Part shown: piece after piece, positions 47,544 to 58,459 of the stretch
Layout of the letters: each line of letters opens with the position of its first letter
Numbering within the stretch: the stretch's first letter is position 1
NCBI GenBank assembly: GCA_002470465.1
Contig: DKMD01000026.1
Span: 62,001-126,000 of the forward strand
Direction: 5' to 3'
Source: Pluralibacter sp. UBA7423
GTDB lineage: Bacteria > Pseudomonadota > Gammaproteobacteria > Enterobacterales > Enterobacteriaceae
DNA: 64,000 bases
Program-made: the position numbers and the translations under genes
The notes under the pieces: model-generated
Databases searched by the model: none
What the model was told of the DNA's origin: nothing
The model's input: only the letters and a program-made list of their open reading frames with translations

Positions 47544-47711
47544 TTAGCGTTTTTTAGCGTCGTTATCATCAAAGGAATCAATAAAAGCCTGCTGCTGCGC
47601 TGTCAGTTTCCAGGACTCCGGCACCGCCGTTTTGCCTTTTTTACGGACCCGTGGTTTGTCACCAGACTGACATGTTGGCTTCACGGAGACGTTCTGGCCT
47701 GACACCGCCAT
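47544..47711 (-). CDS. yciX: YciX small protein
   Basis: 55 residues, rich in Lys/Arg in the middle (KPRVRKKGKTAVPESWKLTA) with CQSGDKP near 14 and an acidic end (FIDSFDDND). Length matches E. coli YciX. Starts two bases after the ymiA stop (TAACTATG), so co-translated with it. Function unknown. Confidence 0.8.
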   Translation of the reverse strand: MAVSGQNVSVKPTCQSGDKPRVRKKGKTAVPESWKLTAQQQAFIDSFDDNDAKKR

Positions 47712-47713
47712 AG

Positions 47714-47854
47714 TTACCCCCAAAATTTCCAGATGAGCATGGCCACGACTATCCAGAACAGCGCGGAGCCCAGGAATACCGCCCGCCAGGCTTTTCGCTT
47801 CAGCTCAGGCTCCCTCTGCGGTTCATCTCGTCCTGACGGCATTGCTAACCTCAT
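47714..47854 (-). CDS. ymiA: YmiA small membrane protein
   Basis: 46 residues: acidic/basic head (MPSGRDEPQREPELKRKAW), then one membrane helix (AVFLGSALFWIVVAMLIW). Same length as E. coli YmiA and near-identical tail. First gene of the ymiA-yciX-ymiC unit. Function unknown. Confidence 0.85.
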   Translation of the reverse strand: MRLAMPSGRDEPQREPELKRKAWRAVFLGSALFWIVVAMLIWKFWG

Positions 47855-48198
47855 ACAATCGGCATCACTTATCGTTTGGCACCGAACAATCGGTACAATT
47901 AATAATCATTGAGATAAATCCTAATAAAAAACGCCCTAAAAATCCAGAGATTTTATGAATCGTCGCGGGTGAGATCCTGAATCTTTGACGGAAAATAAAT
48001 AATTGGTAAACAAAATTTGCGTAGCGGCAAAATAGTTTCTACTTTTGCCTTCATTTCACAGCATATAAACATTCAGACAGGCTAAAAACGCAGAGGTGAA
48101 AAAAGCGAGAAATGCAAATGAGGGGGATTTTAATTTCCATTAAGTGATCGGTTTCACGATATCCCCGACACCGGGGATACCATTAATACCGGCAGGGA
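47855..48198. other. Gap between ymiA and cysB
   Basis: 344 nt with no supported gene. It holds the ymiA promoter region and, at 48160-48179, a TATCCCCG/CGGGGATA hairpin 20 nt past the cysB stop with no T run. No other element was recognised. Confidence 0.45.
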
Positions 48199-49206
<1,008 letters not shown>

Positions 49207-49317
49207 CTAATACGATTTAATAATAAGAAAGTGGTTAACTATAACCACTATATCATTTATACCGGATGTGTATAGATGCGAAGAAAAAATAATAACGTGG
49301 GGTTTTATCGCAAAAGA

Positions 49318-49338
49318 AAGGGCCGCAGTGCGGCCCTT
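49318..49338 (-). terminator. Terminator downstream of topA
   Basis: Stem AAGGGCCGC/GCGGCCCTT with loop AGT, 30 nt beyond the topA stop; flanked on the minus strand by a TCTTTTG tract. Confidence 0.7.
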
Positions 49339-49367
49339 CAGAGGAGACTTATCGTCACGAAAATGCG

Positions 49368-51968
49368 TTACTTTTTCGCCACTTCCTGCCATTTGCCGTC
49401 GATGAAGAAGGCAGACCAGCCGGTTGCTTTTCCGTCTTTCTCCGAAGCCACATACTGCTGCTTGGTTTTACGGCTGAAGCGAACCATGGTTTTGTTCCCC
49501 TGCGAATCTTCCTGCGGCGCATCTGCAAGATAGCGCAGTTTTTCCGGCAGGCGATCGCGGAAGCGATACAGCTCCTCCACCAGCGGCGCGCGGGTTTCAC
49601 GCGATTTCGGGAAGGTGTTCGCGGCCAGGAACACGCCCGCAGCACCGTCGCGCAGCACGAAATACGCGTCTGATTTTTCACACGGCAGCTCAGGCAATGG
49701 AACCGGATCTTCCTTCGGCGGAGCCACTTCACCGTTACGCAGGATCTTACGGGTATTTTTACACTCGTCGTTGGTGCAGGCCATGTACTTGCCGAAACGC
49801 CCCATTTTCAGGTGCATTTCAGAGCCGCACTTTTCACACTCAACGATCGGGCCGTCATAACCTTTGATGCGGAACTCGCCCTCTTCGATTTCGTAGCCAT
49901 CGCAGGTCGGGTTATTACCACAGACGTGCAGCTTGCGCTTCGGATCGATCAGGTAGCTGTCCATCGCCGTGCCGCACTTGGCGCAACGGCGCTTGGCGCG
50001 CAGCGCGTTGGTTTCCGCGTCGTCGCCTTCCAGCACGTTCAGCACTTCGTTTTCCGGCACCAGGTTAATGGTGGTTTTGCAGCGCTCTTTCGGCGGCAGC
50101 GCATAGCCAGAACAGCCGAGGAACACGCCGGTGCTGGCGGTACGAATCCCCATTTTACGGCCGCAGGTCGGGCAGTCGATGCTGGTCAGGATCATCGGGT
50201 TAGGCTGCATGCCGCCCTCTTCCGGATCCTTATCTGCCGTTTCCAGCTGACGCGTAAAATCGCCGAAGAAATCGTTCAGCACCGCTTTCCACTCGGCCTG
50301 ATGGTTTGCCACCTTATCGAGGCTGTTTTCCATCTGCGCGGTGAAGTCGTAGTTCATCAGCTCGCGGAAGTTTTCTTCCAGGCGATCGGTGACGATTTCA
50401 CCCATTTTTTCGGCGTAGAAACGGCGGTTTTCAACGCGAACATAGCCACGATCCTGAATGGTCGAAATGATCGACGCATAGGTGGACGGACGACCAATCC
50501 CACGTTTTTCAAGCTCTTTGACCAGTGATGCTTCGCTGAAGCGCGCCGGCGGTTTGGTAAAGTGCTGAGCTGGCAGCAGTTCAACCAGCGCCAAATCGTC
50601 GCCTTTTTTCACCGGAGGCAGCGTGCGGTCTTCATCACCTTTGCGCAGCGCAGGCATGACTTTCGTCCAGCCGTCGAAGCGCAGCGTGCGACCGCGAGCC
50701 TTCAGTTTGAAATCACCCGCGCCTACGGTAAGCGTGGTGGAATCGTACTGGGCTGGCGTCATCTGACAGGCCACGAACTGACGCCAGATCAGCTGATACA
50801 GCTTCTGCGCATCCGCTTCCATGTCCTTCAGTGATTCCGCCAGCACGGCAACGTCGGAAGGACGAATTGCTTCGTGCGCTTCCTGAGAGTTCTCTTTGCT
50901 CGCGTACTGGTTTGCATTTTCCGGCAGGTATTTCTTGCCGAAGTTGTCGCTGATGTACCCACGAACCATATTCACCGCGTCCTGGCTCAGGTTAGTGGAG
51001 TCAGTACGCATATAGGTGATGTAACCCGCTTCATAGAGACGCTGGGCCATCATCATGGTTTTCTTCACGCCGTAGCCAAGACGGGTACTTGCCGCCTGCT
51101 GCAGCGTGGAGGTGATAAACGGCGCGCCCGGCTTGCTGCTGGTTGGCTTGTCTTCACGCTCCAGCACGCTGTAGCGCGCTTTTTCAAGCAGGCTGACCGC
51201 GGCCATGGTTTCGTCACGGGTGACCGGACGGAACGGCTTGTCGTGATGGTGGCTGACTTCCAGCGGCAGCGCTTCGCCTGACGGCGTCGTGGTATTGGCG
51301 TCGATTTCCCAGAACTCTTCCGGTACAAACGCTTTAATTTCACGTTCACGTTCGACAACCAGACGTACCGCAACGGACTGCACGCGGCCAGCGGACAGAC
51401 CACGAGCAATTTTTTTCCACAGCAGTGGCGACACCATGTACCCGACCACGCGGTCGACAAAGCGACGCGCCTGCTGAGCGTTAACACGGTCGATATTCAG
51501 TTCGCCCGGCGTATCAAACGCCTGACGAATAGCATTCTTGGTTATCTCGTTAAACACCACGCGACTGTAGCGTGAGTCATCACCACCGATCACTTCCCGC
51601 AGGTGCCATGCAATGGCTTCCCCTTCGCGGTCAAGGTCGGTTGCGAGATAAATGTGGTCAGCTTTTTCAGCTAACTGTTTGAGTTCCGCGACCACCTTTT
51701 CTTTACCCGGCAGCACTTCATACTGGGCAGCCCAGCCGTGCCACGGATCCACGCCCATACGGTTTACCAGGGCGCCGCGCTCATCTTTCTTCGGCTTTTT
51801 GGCCGGTTTGGTGGCGGTGGCGTCAGCGCTTTTTTTGCTTGCTGAACCGCTGGTCGGCAGATCGCGGATATGACCGACGCTGGATTTCACCACGTAGTCA
51901 TTGCCAAGGTATTTATTGATCGTTTTGGCTTTTGCCGGGGACTCAACGATAACGAGAGCTTTACCCAT
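49368..51968 (-). CDS. topA: DNA topoisomerase I
   Basis: 866 residues (E. coli 865). Toprim domain opens [20 protein letters not shown]; catalytic Tyr in [11 protein letters not shown] (near 320); three C-terminal four-cysteine zinc ribbons ([25 protein letters not shown]). Relaxes negative supercoils. ATG at 51968 is chosen (MGKAL); a GTG two codons upstream is not used in E. coli. Confidence 0.98.
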   Translation of the reverse strand: MGKALVIVESPAKAKTINKYLGNDYVVKSSVGHIRDLPTSGSASKKSADATATKPAKKPKKDERGALVNRMGVDPWHGWAAQYEVLPGKEKVVAELKQLAEKADHIYLATDLDREGEAIAWHLREVIGGDDSRYSRVVFNEITKNAIRQAFDTPGELNIDRVNAQQARRFVDRVVGYMVSPLLWKKIARGLSAGRVQSVAVRLVVEREREIKAFVPEEFWEIDANTTTPSGEALPLEVSHHHDKPFRPVTRDETMAAVSLLEKARYSVLEREDKPTSSKPGAPFITSTLQQAASTRLGYGVKKTMMMAQRLYEAGYITYMRTDSTNLSQDAVNMVRGYISDNFGKKYLPENANQYASKENSQEAHEAIRPSDVAVLAESLKDMEADAQKLYQLIWRQFVACQMTPAQYDSTTLTVGAGDFKLKARGRTLRFDGWTKVMPALRKGDEDRTLPPVKKGDDLALVELLPAQHFTKPPARFSEASLVKELEKRGIGRPSTYASIISTIQDRGYVRVENRRFYAEKMGEIVTDRLEENFRELMNYDFTAQMENSLDKVANHQAEWKAVLNDFFGDFTRQLETADKDPEEGGMQPNPMILTSIDCPTCGRKMGIRTASTGVFLGCSGYALPPKERCKTTINLVPENEVLNVLEGDDAETNALRAKRRCAKCGTAMDSYLIDPKRKLHVCGNNPTCDGYEIEEGEFRIKGYDGPIVECEKCGSEMHLKMGRFGKYMACTNDECKNTRKILRNGEVAPPKEDPVPLPELPCEKSDAYFVLRDGAAGVFLAANTFPKSRETRAPLVEELYRFRDRLPEKLRYLADAPQEDSQGNKTMVRFSRKTKQQYVASEKDGKATGWSAFFIDGKWQEVAKK

Positions 51969-52391
51969 ATTCACCTTTACCTAATTTGATTCTTCCAGAA
52001 ATACGCGTCCGCCTCGGGGTGTGGCGCATATATCGCACTTGAATTCACCTTCCACTGGCGACGAGCCTAATCTGGTGGCGGCGTCAATGGAGTTCAACCC
52101 TCTGGTCTGCATCGGCCCCAGAAGCCGGAGGCAGCACGTTGAGATTGCTGGCTAATTCCAGCCAGGTGGTACAGCACGAAGAATATTCGGTCGAATGTCA
52201 AGCAAATCTGTTGCCAGAATGCGAAAGCGTCACACTGTACCTGATAAAATCCGTTACGCAACTTTATTAGCATGCAAAAGTGATTCCCGCCAGCAGACAC
52301 TCCGCCGGGAAGTCCTTGTGATTTTCAGGGAAAATTTGCCCACGTTGCGCGCCCGGCGTAGACTATCGCCAGTGTTTTAGAGGAGTCAGAG
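51969..52391. other. Divergent topA-yciN regulatory region
   Basis: 423 nt between divergent starts. In E. coli topA has several supercoiling-sensitive promoters here; I could not assign them confidently. No gene was recognised. Confidence 0.45.
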
Positions 52392-52643
52392 ATGCAAGAA
52401 ACATCCCAACCTATCGATCGCCAGTCCCTGCTGGCCGAAGCCAACCGTCTCATCCGTGAACATGAAGATACCATGAAAGGCATTGAGGCCACCGGCGTCA
52501 CCCAGCGCAACGGCGTGCTGGTATTCAGCGGTGAGTTCTATCTCGATGAACAGGGCTTACCGACGCCGAAAAGTACCGCCGTCTTCAATATGTTCAAGTA
52601 TCTGGCCCATCAGCTGTCTGAAAAGTACCACCTGATCGATTAA
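52392..52643 (+). CDS. yciN: YciN family protein
   Basis: 83 residues, same as E. coli YciN ([40 protein letters not shown]). Small, soluble protein of unknown function. Ends at a bidirectional terminator. Confidence 0.92.
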   Translation: MQETSQPIDRQSLLAEANRLIREHEDTMKGIEATGVTQRNGVLVFSGEFYLDEQGLPTPKSTAVFNMFKYLAHQLSEKYHLID

Positions 52644-52646
52644 AAA

Positions 52647-52676
52647 AATGCGAGGCCCAGGCCTCGCATTCTTTTT
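52647..52676. terminator. Bidirectional terminator between yciN and sohB
   Basis: Ten-base stem AATGCGAGGC/GCCTCGCATT with a CCAG loop, A7 on the left and TTCTTTTTT on the right; ends the convergent genes. Confidence 0.85.
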
Positions 52677-53722
52677 TACATCATGGGTTTCTGCCCACGC
52701 TGCCACCAGCGCATCAGCAGGTGGTCGGCGCTTTGTGCCGCGCTGCCGGTAAAACGATCCATCAACTTCTTGCGTTGCAGATAGCGCACGTTCAGCACTT
52801 CATGGCTCTCCATCAGCCCCAGCAGCAGATCGTCGCTGGTGCCAATTTCATCCACCAGCCCTTTCGCTTTCGCCTGTTGGCCGTACCAGTGTTCGCCCGT
52901 TGCTACCTCGTCGATATCCAGCTGTGGACGCATCTGATGTACAAAATCTTTAAACAGCAGATGGGTTTCATTAAGATCTTCACGGAATTTCTGCCGTCCT
53001 TCTTCCGTGTTTTCCCCCAGCAGCGTCAGCGTGCGCTTGTACTGCCCGGCGGTGTGCAGCTCAATATCAATGTCTTTGCTCTTCAGGAAACGATTGAAGT
53101 TCGGGATCTGCGCCACAACGCCAATAGAGCCGATAATCGCAAACGGCGCAGAGACAATTTTATTCCCCACGCACGCCATCATGTAGCCACCGCTGGCCGC
53201 TACTTTATCGACGGCAATAGTCAGCGGGATGTTTTTTTCCCGCAGACGCTGAAGCTGAGACGCCGCCAGGCCGTAGCCGTGTACCACCCCACCAGGACTT
53301 TCTAAGCGAATCACCACCTGATCCTGAGGCTTGACGACCGCGAGCACCGCCGTTACTTCTTCACGGAGCCCGGTGACCTCGTGAGCATCCATGCTGCCTT
53401 TAAAATCGAGTACCCAGGCCTTCGGTTTCTCTTGCGGATCTTTCAGGGCTTTCTTTGCATTCGCCTTCGCCGTTTTCGCTTCAAGCTTGTGCTTCTTCTT
53501 TTGCGCCTTGTGCCAGAGCTTTTGCTGTGGTCCGTCGAGCAGAGCCACGCTCATCTCTTCCTGCATCTCTTTATAGTGTTCACTGAGGTTGGTGATCCGC
53601 AGCTCCCCTCGCTGCCGCTTACGTTGGGTAAGATTCACGATTAGCGTGGCAACCACCGCTATCGCAACTACAACCGTGGCGATTTTCGCCAAAAACAACC
53701 CGTATTGAGCAAGTAATTCCAC
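52676..53722 (-). CDS. sohB: SohB, inner-membrane S49 peptidase
   Basis: 348 residues: N-terminal membrane helix (about 10-30), Lys/Ala-rich linker (80-100), then an S49 (SppA-like) protease domain with catalytic Ser in VAASGGYMMA and the downstream Lys (QYKRT). Periplasmic-facing putative protease; a multicopy suppressor of htrA in E. coli. Confidence 0.95.
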   Translation of the reverse strand: MELLAQYGLFLAKIATVVVAIAVVATLIVNLTQRKRQRGELRITNLSEHYKEMQEEMSVALLDGPQQKLWHKAQKKKHKLEAKTAKANAKKALKDPQEKPKAWVLDFKGSMDAHEVTGLREEVTAVLAVVKPQDQVVIRLESPGGVVHGYGLAASQLQRLREKNIPLTIAVDKVAASGGYMMACVGNKIVSAPFAIIGSIGVVAQIPNFNRFLKSKDIDIELHTAGQYKRTLTLLGENTEEGRQKFREDLNETHLLFKDFVHQMRPQLDIDEVATGEHWYGQQAKAKGLVDEIGTSDDLLLGLMESHEVLNVRYLQRKKLMDRFTGSAAQSADHLLMRWWQRGQKPMM

Positions 53723-53983
53723 GCTTCCACCTTGAAAAGAATCACACAGTTATCGCGCACAGTGTACAACAGCCCTGACGGTGCGTCTCCCGCCTGAATT
53801 GTACGATGCGAGCGCGCTTCCCGTTTTTTCTCCACCGATGAAATGATTGCAAAATGTTAATTATGAACATGCTTTCCGCATGGCTGATTGAAATAGGTCG
53901 CCGTTTAGGGCATAAAGCCGAAAAGCGAACAAACAGAAGCAGAACAGCGACGTGGCGCGTTTGAGCACCACAGGAGAGAGTCC

Positions 53984-54742
53984 GTGCATTATCAACCTCA
54001 GCGCGATTTGCTACAAAATCGCATCATTCTTGTTACCGGTGCCAGCGATGGCATCGGCCGTGAAGCCGCCCTGACCTACTCGCGCTACGGCGCCCGAGTC
54101 ATTTTACTTGGCCGTAATGAAGATAAGCTGCGGGCCGTCGCCCGCGAAATTGAGCAGGAAAGCGGCACGGTGCCGTACTGGTTCCTGCTCGACCTGCTGA
54201 CCTGCACGCCGGAAGAGTGTCAACAGCTGGCGCAAAAAATCAGCATCCATACGCCACGGCTCGACGGCGTGCTGCATAACGCCGGCCTTTTAGGTGACGT
54301 GGCGCCAATGGATCAGCAGAAAATCGACGTCTGGCAGGACGTCATGCAGGTCAACGTCAACGGCACCTTTATGCTGACCCAGGCGCTGCTTCCTTTATTA
54401 CTTCGTTCAGATTCCGGCTCGCTGGTCTTTACGTCCTCAAGCGTCGGCCAGCAGGGGCGCGCCAACTGGGGGGCTTACGCCGTCTCTAAATTCGCCACCG
54501 AAGGCATGATGCAGGTGCTGGCAGAGGAGTATCAGGGTCAGCTTCGCGTCAACTGCATTAACCCGGGCGGCACCCGCACCGGCATGCGCGCCAGCGCGTT
54601 CCCTACAGAAGATCCGCAGAAGCTGAAAACCCCTGCCGACATTATGCCGCTCTACCTGTGGCTGATGGGCGACGACAGCCGCCGCAAAACCGGGATGACT
54701 TTTGATGCTCAGCCGGGCCGCAAACCAGGTATTGCGCAATGA
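53984..54742 (+). CDS. yciK: YciK, SDR-family oxidoreductase
   Basis: 252 residues with TGASDGIGREAA, HNAGLL, the catalytic Ser in FTSSSVG, and YAVSK. Matches E. coli YciK. Substrate unknown. Overlaps btuR by ATGA at 54739, so coupled to it. Confidence 0.94.
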   Translation: MHYQPQRDLLQNRIILVTGASDGIGREAALTYSRYGARVILLGRNEDKLRAVAREIEQESGTVPYWFLLDLLTCTPEECQQLAQKISIHTPRLDGVLHNAGLLGDVAPMDQQKIDVWQDVMQVNVNGTFMLTQALLPLLLRSDSGSLVFTSSSVGQQGRANWGAYAVSKFATEGMMQVLAEEYQGQLRVNCINPGGTRTGMRASAFPTEDPQKLKTPADIMPLYLWLMGDDSRRKTGMTFDAQPGRKPGIAQ

Positions 54743-55329
54743 GTGACGAAAGACATCGCGAGCGTCAGCAGCGGCTAAAAGAGAAAGTCGATGCCCGCGT
54801 CGCGGAAGCCCGGCAGGAACGCGGGATCCTGCTGGTGCTCACCGGCAACGGAAAAGGGAAAACCACTGCAGCATTTGGCACCGCCACCCGCGCAGTCGGC
54901 CACGGTAAAAAAGTTGGCGTGATCCAGTTTATCAAGGGCGAATGGCCAAACGGCGAGCGCAACCTGCTGGAGCCGCACGGCGTCGAATTTCAGGTGATGG
55001 CGACAGGATTTACCTGGGACACGCAGGACAAAGCGGGCGATACCACCGCCTGTCTCGCCGTCTGGCAGCACGCAAAACGGATGCTGATGGATGAAACCCT
55101 GGATCTGGTCATTCTCGACGAACTGACCTACATGGTGGCATATGACTATTTGCCGCTGCAGGAGGTGCTCACAGCGCTCGAGCAGCGTCCACGCCAGCAG
55201 ACGGTCATTGTCACGGGCCGCGGCTGCCACAGGGATATTCTGGAGATGGCCGATACGGTGAGTGAGTTACGTCCGGTGAAGCACGCATTTGACGCAGGCA
55301 TCAAGGCGCAGATCGGCATCGACTACTGA
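54739..55329 (+). CDS. btuR: Cob(I)yrinic acid a,c-diamide adenosyltransferase
   Basis: 196 residues, exactly the family length (CobO/BtuR/CobA). P-loop-like GNGKGKTTAA near 36-45; VIVTGRGCHRDI near the C-terminus. It transfers adenosyl from ATP to cobalt of corrinoids to make adenosyl-B12. Downstream partner of yciK. Confidence 0.96.
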   Translation: MSDERHRERQQRLKEKVDARVAEARQERGILLVLTGNGKGKTTAAFGTATRAVGHGKKVGVIQFIKGEWPNGERNLLEPHGVEFQVMATGFTWDTQDKAGDTTACLAVWQHAKRMLMDETLDLVILDELTYMVAYDYLPLQEVLTALEQRPRQQTVIVTGRGCHRDILEMADTVSELRPVKHAFDAGIKAQIGIDY

Positions 55330-55331
55330 CA

Positions 55332-55356
55332 AAAAAGGCCCCTGAGGGGCCTTTTT
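55332..55356. terminator. Bidirectional terminator between btuR and rluB
   Basis: Stem AAAAAGGCCCC/GGGGCCTTTTT with TGA loop; serves convergent btuR and rluB. Confidence 0.88.
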
Positions 55357-55370
55357 GCATCGAACGGCGG

Positions 55371-56273
55371 TTATGAACCGCTGCCGTTATTACGGCTGCT
55401 GGAGCGACGAGCCCCACCGCTTTTCGCCGGTTTACCGCTCACCTGCGTATGGCGTTTCACCGCACGCCGAATCTGATTCGCCTTCATGCGACGACGGTCT
55501 TTTTCCACCGCCACTTTTGATTCGGTTTCAGGCTTCAGTTCCACCAGTTCACGCAGGTAGTTAGTCTGCGCCAGATCCAGCTCGGTGTAACCGCCGCGCG
55601 GAAGGCCTTTTGGCAGTGGAATATCGCCATAGCGAACGCGAATCAGACGGCTCACCTGCACGCCAACGGCTTCCCACAGACGACGGACTTCGCGGTTACG
55701 GCCTTCGGTCAGGGTGACGTTGTACCATTGGTTGATACCTTCACCGCCGGTGAATTTAATCGTTTTGAACGCCGCCGGACCATCTTCCAGCTGCACGCCG
55801 CGTGAGAGCTGTTTCACTTTGTTGTCGTCAACTTCGCCAAACACGCGCACGGCGTATTCACGCTCAACTTCGCGGCTTGGGTGCATCAGACGGTTTGCCA
55901 GCTCGCCGTCGGTGGTGAACAGCAGTAAACCGCAGGTGTTCACGTCCAGACGCCCGACGGCAATCCAGCGCGCACCGCGCAGTTTTGGCAGACGATCGAA
56001 CACCGTTGGGCGCCCTTCCGGATCGCTGCGGGTACACAGCTCACCTTCCGGTTTGTAGTACGCCAGCACGCGGCAAATCTGCTCCACGGACTCTTTGACG
56101 GAGATAAGATGACCGTCGATACGAATTTTAAGACCCGGGATCACTTCAACGCGATCGCCCAGCGTGGCTACTTTGCCATCGACGCTGACGCGACCTGCCT
56201 GAATCATGGTTTCGATTTCACGGCGGGAGCCGTGGCCGGCACGAGCCAGCACTTTCTGTAATTTCTCGCTCAT
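55371..56273 (-). CDS. rluB: 23S rRNA pseudouridine(2605) synthase
   Basis: 300 residues: S4 RNA-binding domain (about 1-60, [17 protein letters not shown]) and RsuA-type synthase domain with the catalytic Asp in [13 protein letters not shown]. Basic, low-complexity tail (about 255-300). Modifies U2605 of 23S rRNA. Confidence 0.95.
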   Translation of the reverse strand: MSEKLQKVLARAGHGSRREIETMIQAGRVSVDGKVATLGDRVEVIPGLKIRIDGHLISVKESVEQICRVLAYYKPEGELCTRSDPEGRPTVFDRLPKLRGARWIAVGRLDVNTCGLLLFTTDGELANRLMHPSREVEREYAVRVFGEVDDNKVKQLSRGVQLEDGPAAFKTIKFTGGEGINQWYNVTLTEGRNREVRRLWEAVGVQVSRLIRVRYGDIPLPKGLPRGGYTELDLAQTNYLRELVELKPETESKVAVEKDRRRMKANQIRRAVKRHTQVSGKPAKSGGARRSSSRNNGSGS

Positions 56274-56662
56274 CGAGCATCCTTAAGGTGTCGCCTTCCC
56301 AGGCGTCTGGTATACATGCAAAATCAACACGTTAGCGAAAACTGAACCTGTCGACAGAGTGATTCTTGCGCCGTCAGCGGCGTGTTTTCACCCGCCCGGC
56401 GTTGCGTGACCGCACATAATACATGAATTTTCGGTGAAAAGGTTCATCTCATTAGCGCTGGATATCGCCACACGCGCTCCGACAGCGCTTTTTCGCGCCG
56501 CCAGATTAAACGGCTCTGTTTTCCTGACATCCAGGGATAACGCTCAAAGAGCGGATTGACCGCAGCAGCAACGTTTTGGGCTCAGGACTTCATCAGATGA
56601 CGGAAGCGCTTCGCTGGCGCTACAGGGTGAAACGGAGTGGCACAAGGTACCACTCGCAGAGA
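56274..56662. other. 389-nt gap between rluB and yciO
   Basis: No gene was recognised on either strand. A CGCCG/CGGCG hairpin with TGTTTT is present at 56369-56388 on the plus strand, but no gene reads into it. It should hold the rluB promoter. Confidence 0.4.
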
Positions 56663-57283
56663 TTACAGGAACGGTTTCACGTCGCCCACGCCTTCGCGCA
56701 GCACCACCGGAGAATCTTCGGTAATGTCGATAACCGTGGTGGGCTGCTGGCCGAGATAGCCGCCGTGAATGATCAGATCTACCTGCTTCTCGAGTCGGTC
56801 TTTGATCTCTTCCGGATCGGATTCGGTGAATTCACTGCCCGGCAGCATCAGGGACGTGGAGAGCATGGGTTCACCAAGCGCTTCCAGCAGCATCTGGGCA
56901 ATCGGGTTTGACGGTACGCGCATGCCGATGGTTTTGCGTTTTTCCTGCAACAGACGGCGCGGCACCTCTTTGGTGCCTTTGAGAATAAACGTGTAGTTAC
57001 CCGGCGTGTTGTTCTTGATCAGCCTGAAGGCCACGTTGTCCACATAGGCATAGGTCGACAGCTCCGACAGGTCACGACACATCAGGGTGAAGTTGTGGCC
57101 GTCCGGCAACTGACGGATACGGCAGATCCGCTCCATCGCGCCCTTGTCTTCAATTTTACAGCCAAGCGCATAGCCAGAATCCGTGGGATAGACGATAACG
57201 CCGCCTTTACGCACGATTTCCACCGCCTGGTTGATCAGGCGCTGCTGCGGGTTTTCCGGGTGAATATAAAAAAACTGACTCAT
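56663..57283 (-). CDS. yciO: YciO, Sua5/YrdC-like protein
   Basis: 206 residues of the YrdC-Sua5-YciO family (GGVIVYPTDSGYALGCKIED, RVPSNPIAQMLLEALGEP). The family binds nucleotides and RNA; YrdC makes threonylcarbamoyl-adenylate, but YciO lacks evident activity in that role. Start overlaps the end of yciV (rnm). Confidence 0.93.
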   Translation of the reverse strand: MSQFFYIHPENPQQRLINQAVEIVRKGGVIVYPTDSGYALGCKIEDKGAMERICRIRQLPDGHNFTLMCRDLSELSTYAYVDNVAFRLIKNNTPGNYTFILKGTKEVPRRLLQEKRKTIGMRVPSNPIAQMLLEALGEPMLSTSLMLPGSEFTESDPEEIKDRLEKQVDLIIHGGYLGQQPTTVIDITEDSPVVLREGVGDVKPFL

Positions 57284-58158
57284 ACTTCCTCTCGTTTATC
57301 CTGGGGCGCTTCCCAGCTCTGCCACACGCCTTCCGCCCCGGCGGGAAGCCACAGCTTCCGGCCAAGTTCGATCCACGGGCAAGGCTGATGAAAATCAGAC
57401 CCCTGTGACGCCAGTAATCCATACTGACGTGCATAAGCGGCAAGCTGCGTTCGCTCGTGGGGGGCCTGCTGGCACTGGGCGACCTCCATGGCGTCGCCAC
57501 CGCATTCACTGAAGAACGCCAGCAGTCTTTTCAGCCACTTGGCGGAGAGCTGGTAGCGTCCCGGATGGGCAATCACCGCTTTACCACCAGAATGGTGAAT
57601 CACATCAATAGCTTGATCTATTGTACACCACTGTGGCGGAACGTATCCGGTTTTACCGCGGGCGAGGTATTTTTTAAAGACGTCGTTGAAGTTGCTGGCC
57701 TTGCCCGCTTCAACCAGGAAACGGGCAAAATGGCCGCGCGTGACCACGCCGCCGTCGGCAAACGCCAGCGCGCCTTCCCATGCGCCGGGGATCTGCGCTT
57801 TTTCCAGTCGTTCAGCAATCAGCTTCGCGCGCTGCTGGCGACGTTCAGTCTGCTGCGCCAGAAACGCAGTCATTGCCGGATGCCCGATATCAATGTTCAG
57901 CCCAACGATGTGGATCTCATGATTTTCCCAGACGGTCGAAATCTCCACGCCTGAAATTAAATTCAGCGGCAGCCCCGCGCGGGCGATTTCAGCCCGGGCG
58001 GCAGGAATGGCCGCTACGGTATCATGATCGGTTATCGCAAGCGTACCCACGCGCATTGAAGCCGCACGGTGCACCAGCGCTTCGGGCGTCAGGCGTCCAT
58101 CGGAGGCGGTTGTGTGGCTGTGCAGGTCGTAAATCAGGGCGTAGGGATGGTCGCTCAA
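57280..58158 (-). CDS. rnm: RNase AM (YciV), PHP-domain 5'-3' exonuclease
   Basis: 292 residues with PHP motifs DLHSHTTASDG, ITDHDT, GVEIS, HPGRY and SQGSDFHQP, which bind a metal cluster. In E. coli it trims 5' ends of 5S, 16S and 23S rRNA precursors. Start taken as TTG at 58158: CGGAG lies five bases upstream, and MSDHPYALIYDLHSHT matches E. coli MSDTNYAVIYDLHSHT. The GTG at 58164 would abut that site. Divergent from the trp operon. Confidence 0.92.
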   Translation of the reverse strand: MSDHPYALIYDLHSHTTASDGRLTPEALVHRAASMRVGTLAITDHDTVAAIPAARAEIARAGLPLNLISGVEISTVWENHEIHIVGLNIDIGHPAMTAFLAQQTERRQQRAKLIAERLEKAQIPGAWEGALAFADGGVVTRGHFARFLVEAGKASNFNDVFKKYLARGKTGYVPPQWCTIDQAIDVIHHSGGKAVIAHPGRYQLSAKWLKRLLAFFSECGGDAMEVAQCQQAPHERTQLAAYARQYGLLASQGSDFHQPCPWIELGRKLWLPAGAEGVWQSWEAPQDKREEV

Positions 58159-58246
58159 AATCACTCCGGAGTTCAGTTATGCAATCAGGTCAGGCTTATG
58201 TCGGCGTCCATCATAGCCGTTGTGAATGAATTTCTGAAATCAGGGG

Positions 58247-58280
58247 TTGACTTTACCCTCTCGGACTAGTTAACTAGTAC
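58247..58280 (+). promoter_or_regulatory. trp operon promoter and TrpR operator
   Basis: -35 TTGACT (58247-58252) and -10 TTAACT (58270-58275) with 17-nt spacing. A palindrome ACTAGTTAACTAGT (58265-58278) covers the -10 and matches the TrpR operator of E. coli. Confidence 0.93.
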
Positions 58281-58307
58281 ACAAGTTCACACAACGAGGT
58301 ATCTGCG

Positions 58308-58355
58308 ATGACCCACTTTACCGTTACTTTTCATAGCTGGTGGCGTACAACCTGA
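58308..58355 (+). CDS. trpL: trp operon leader peptide TrpL
   Basis: 15 residues MTHFTVTFHSWWRTT with tandem Trp codons, followed by TGA. Ribosome stalling at the Trp codons controls the attenuator. Preceded by AACGAGG. Confidence 0.92.
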   Translation: MTHFTVTFHSWWRTT

Positions 58356-58400
58356 AATCGGGCTGTACGATCGCGTCTGCACAAGACCAACAGATACCAG

Positions 58401-58426
58401 GCCCGCCAGTGAGCGGGCTTTTTTTT
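58401..58426 (+). terminator. trp attenuator terminator
   Basis: Stem GCCCGC/GCGGGC with CAGTGA loop and T8. Sits about 45 nt past the trpL stop and 34 nt before trpE. Confidence 0.92.
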
Positions 58427-58459
58427 GAACCACAGATAACAGATTGAGCGAGAACAAGA

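Noticed and set aside
50000..51300. Possible CRISPR-like or other regular repeats
   Set aside because: No regularly spaced direct repeats were seen here or elsewhere in the window; the apparent repetition is codon bias in topA.
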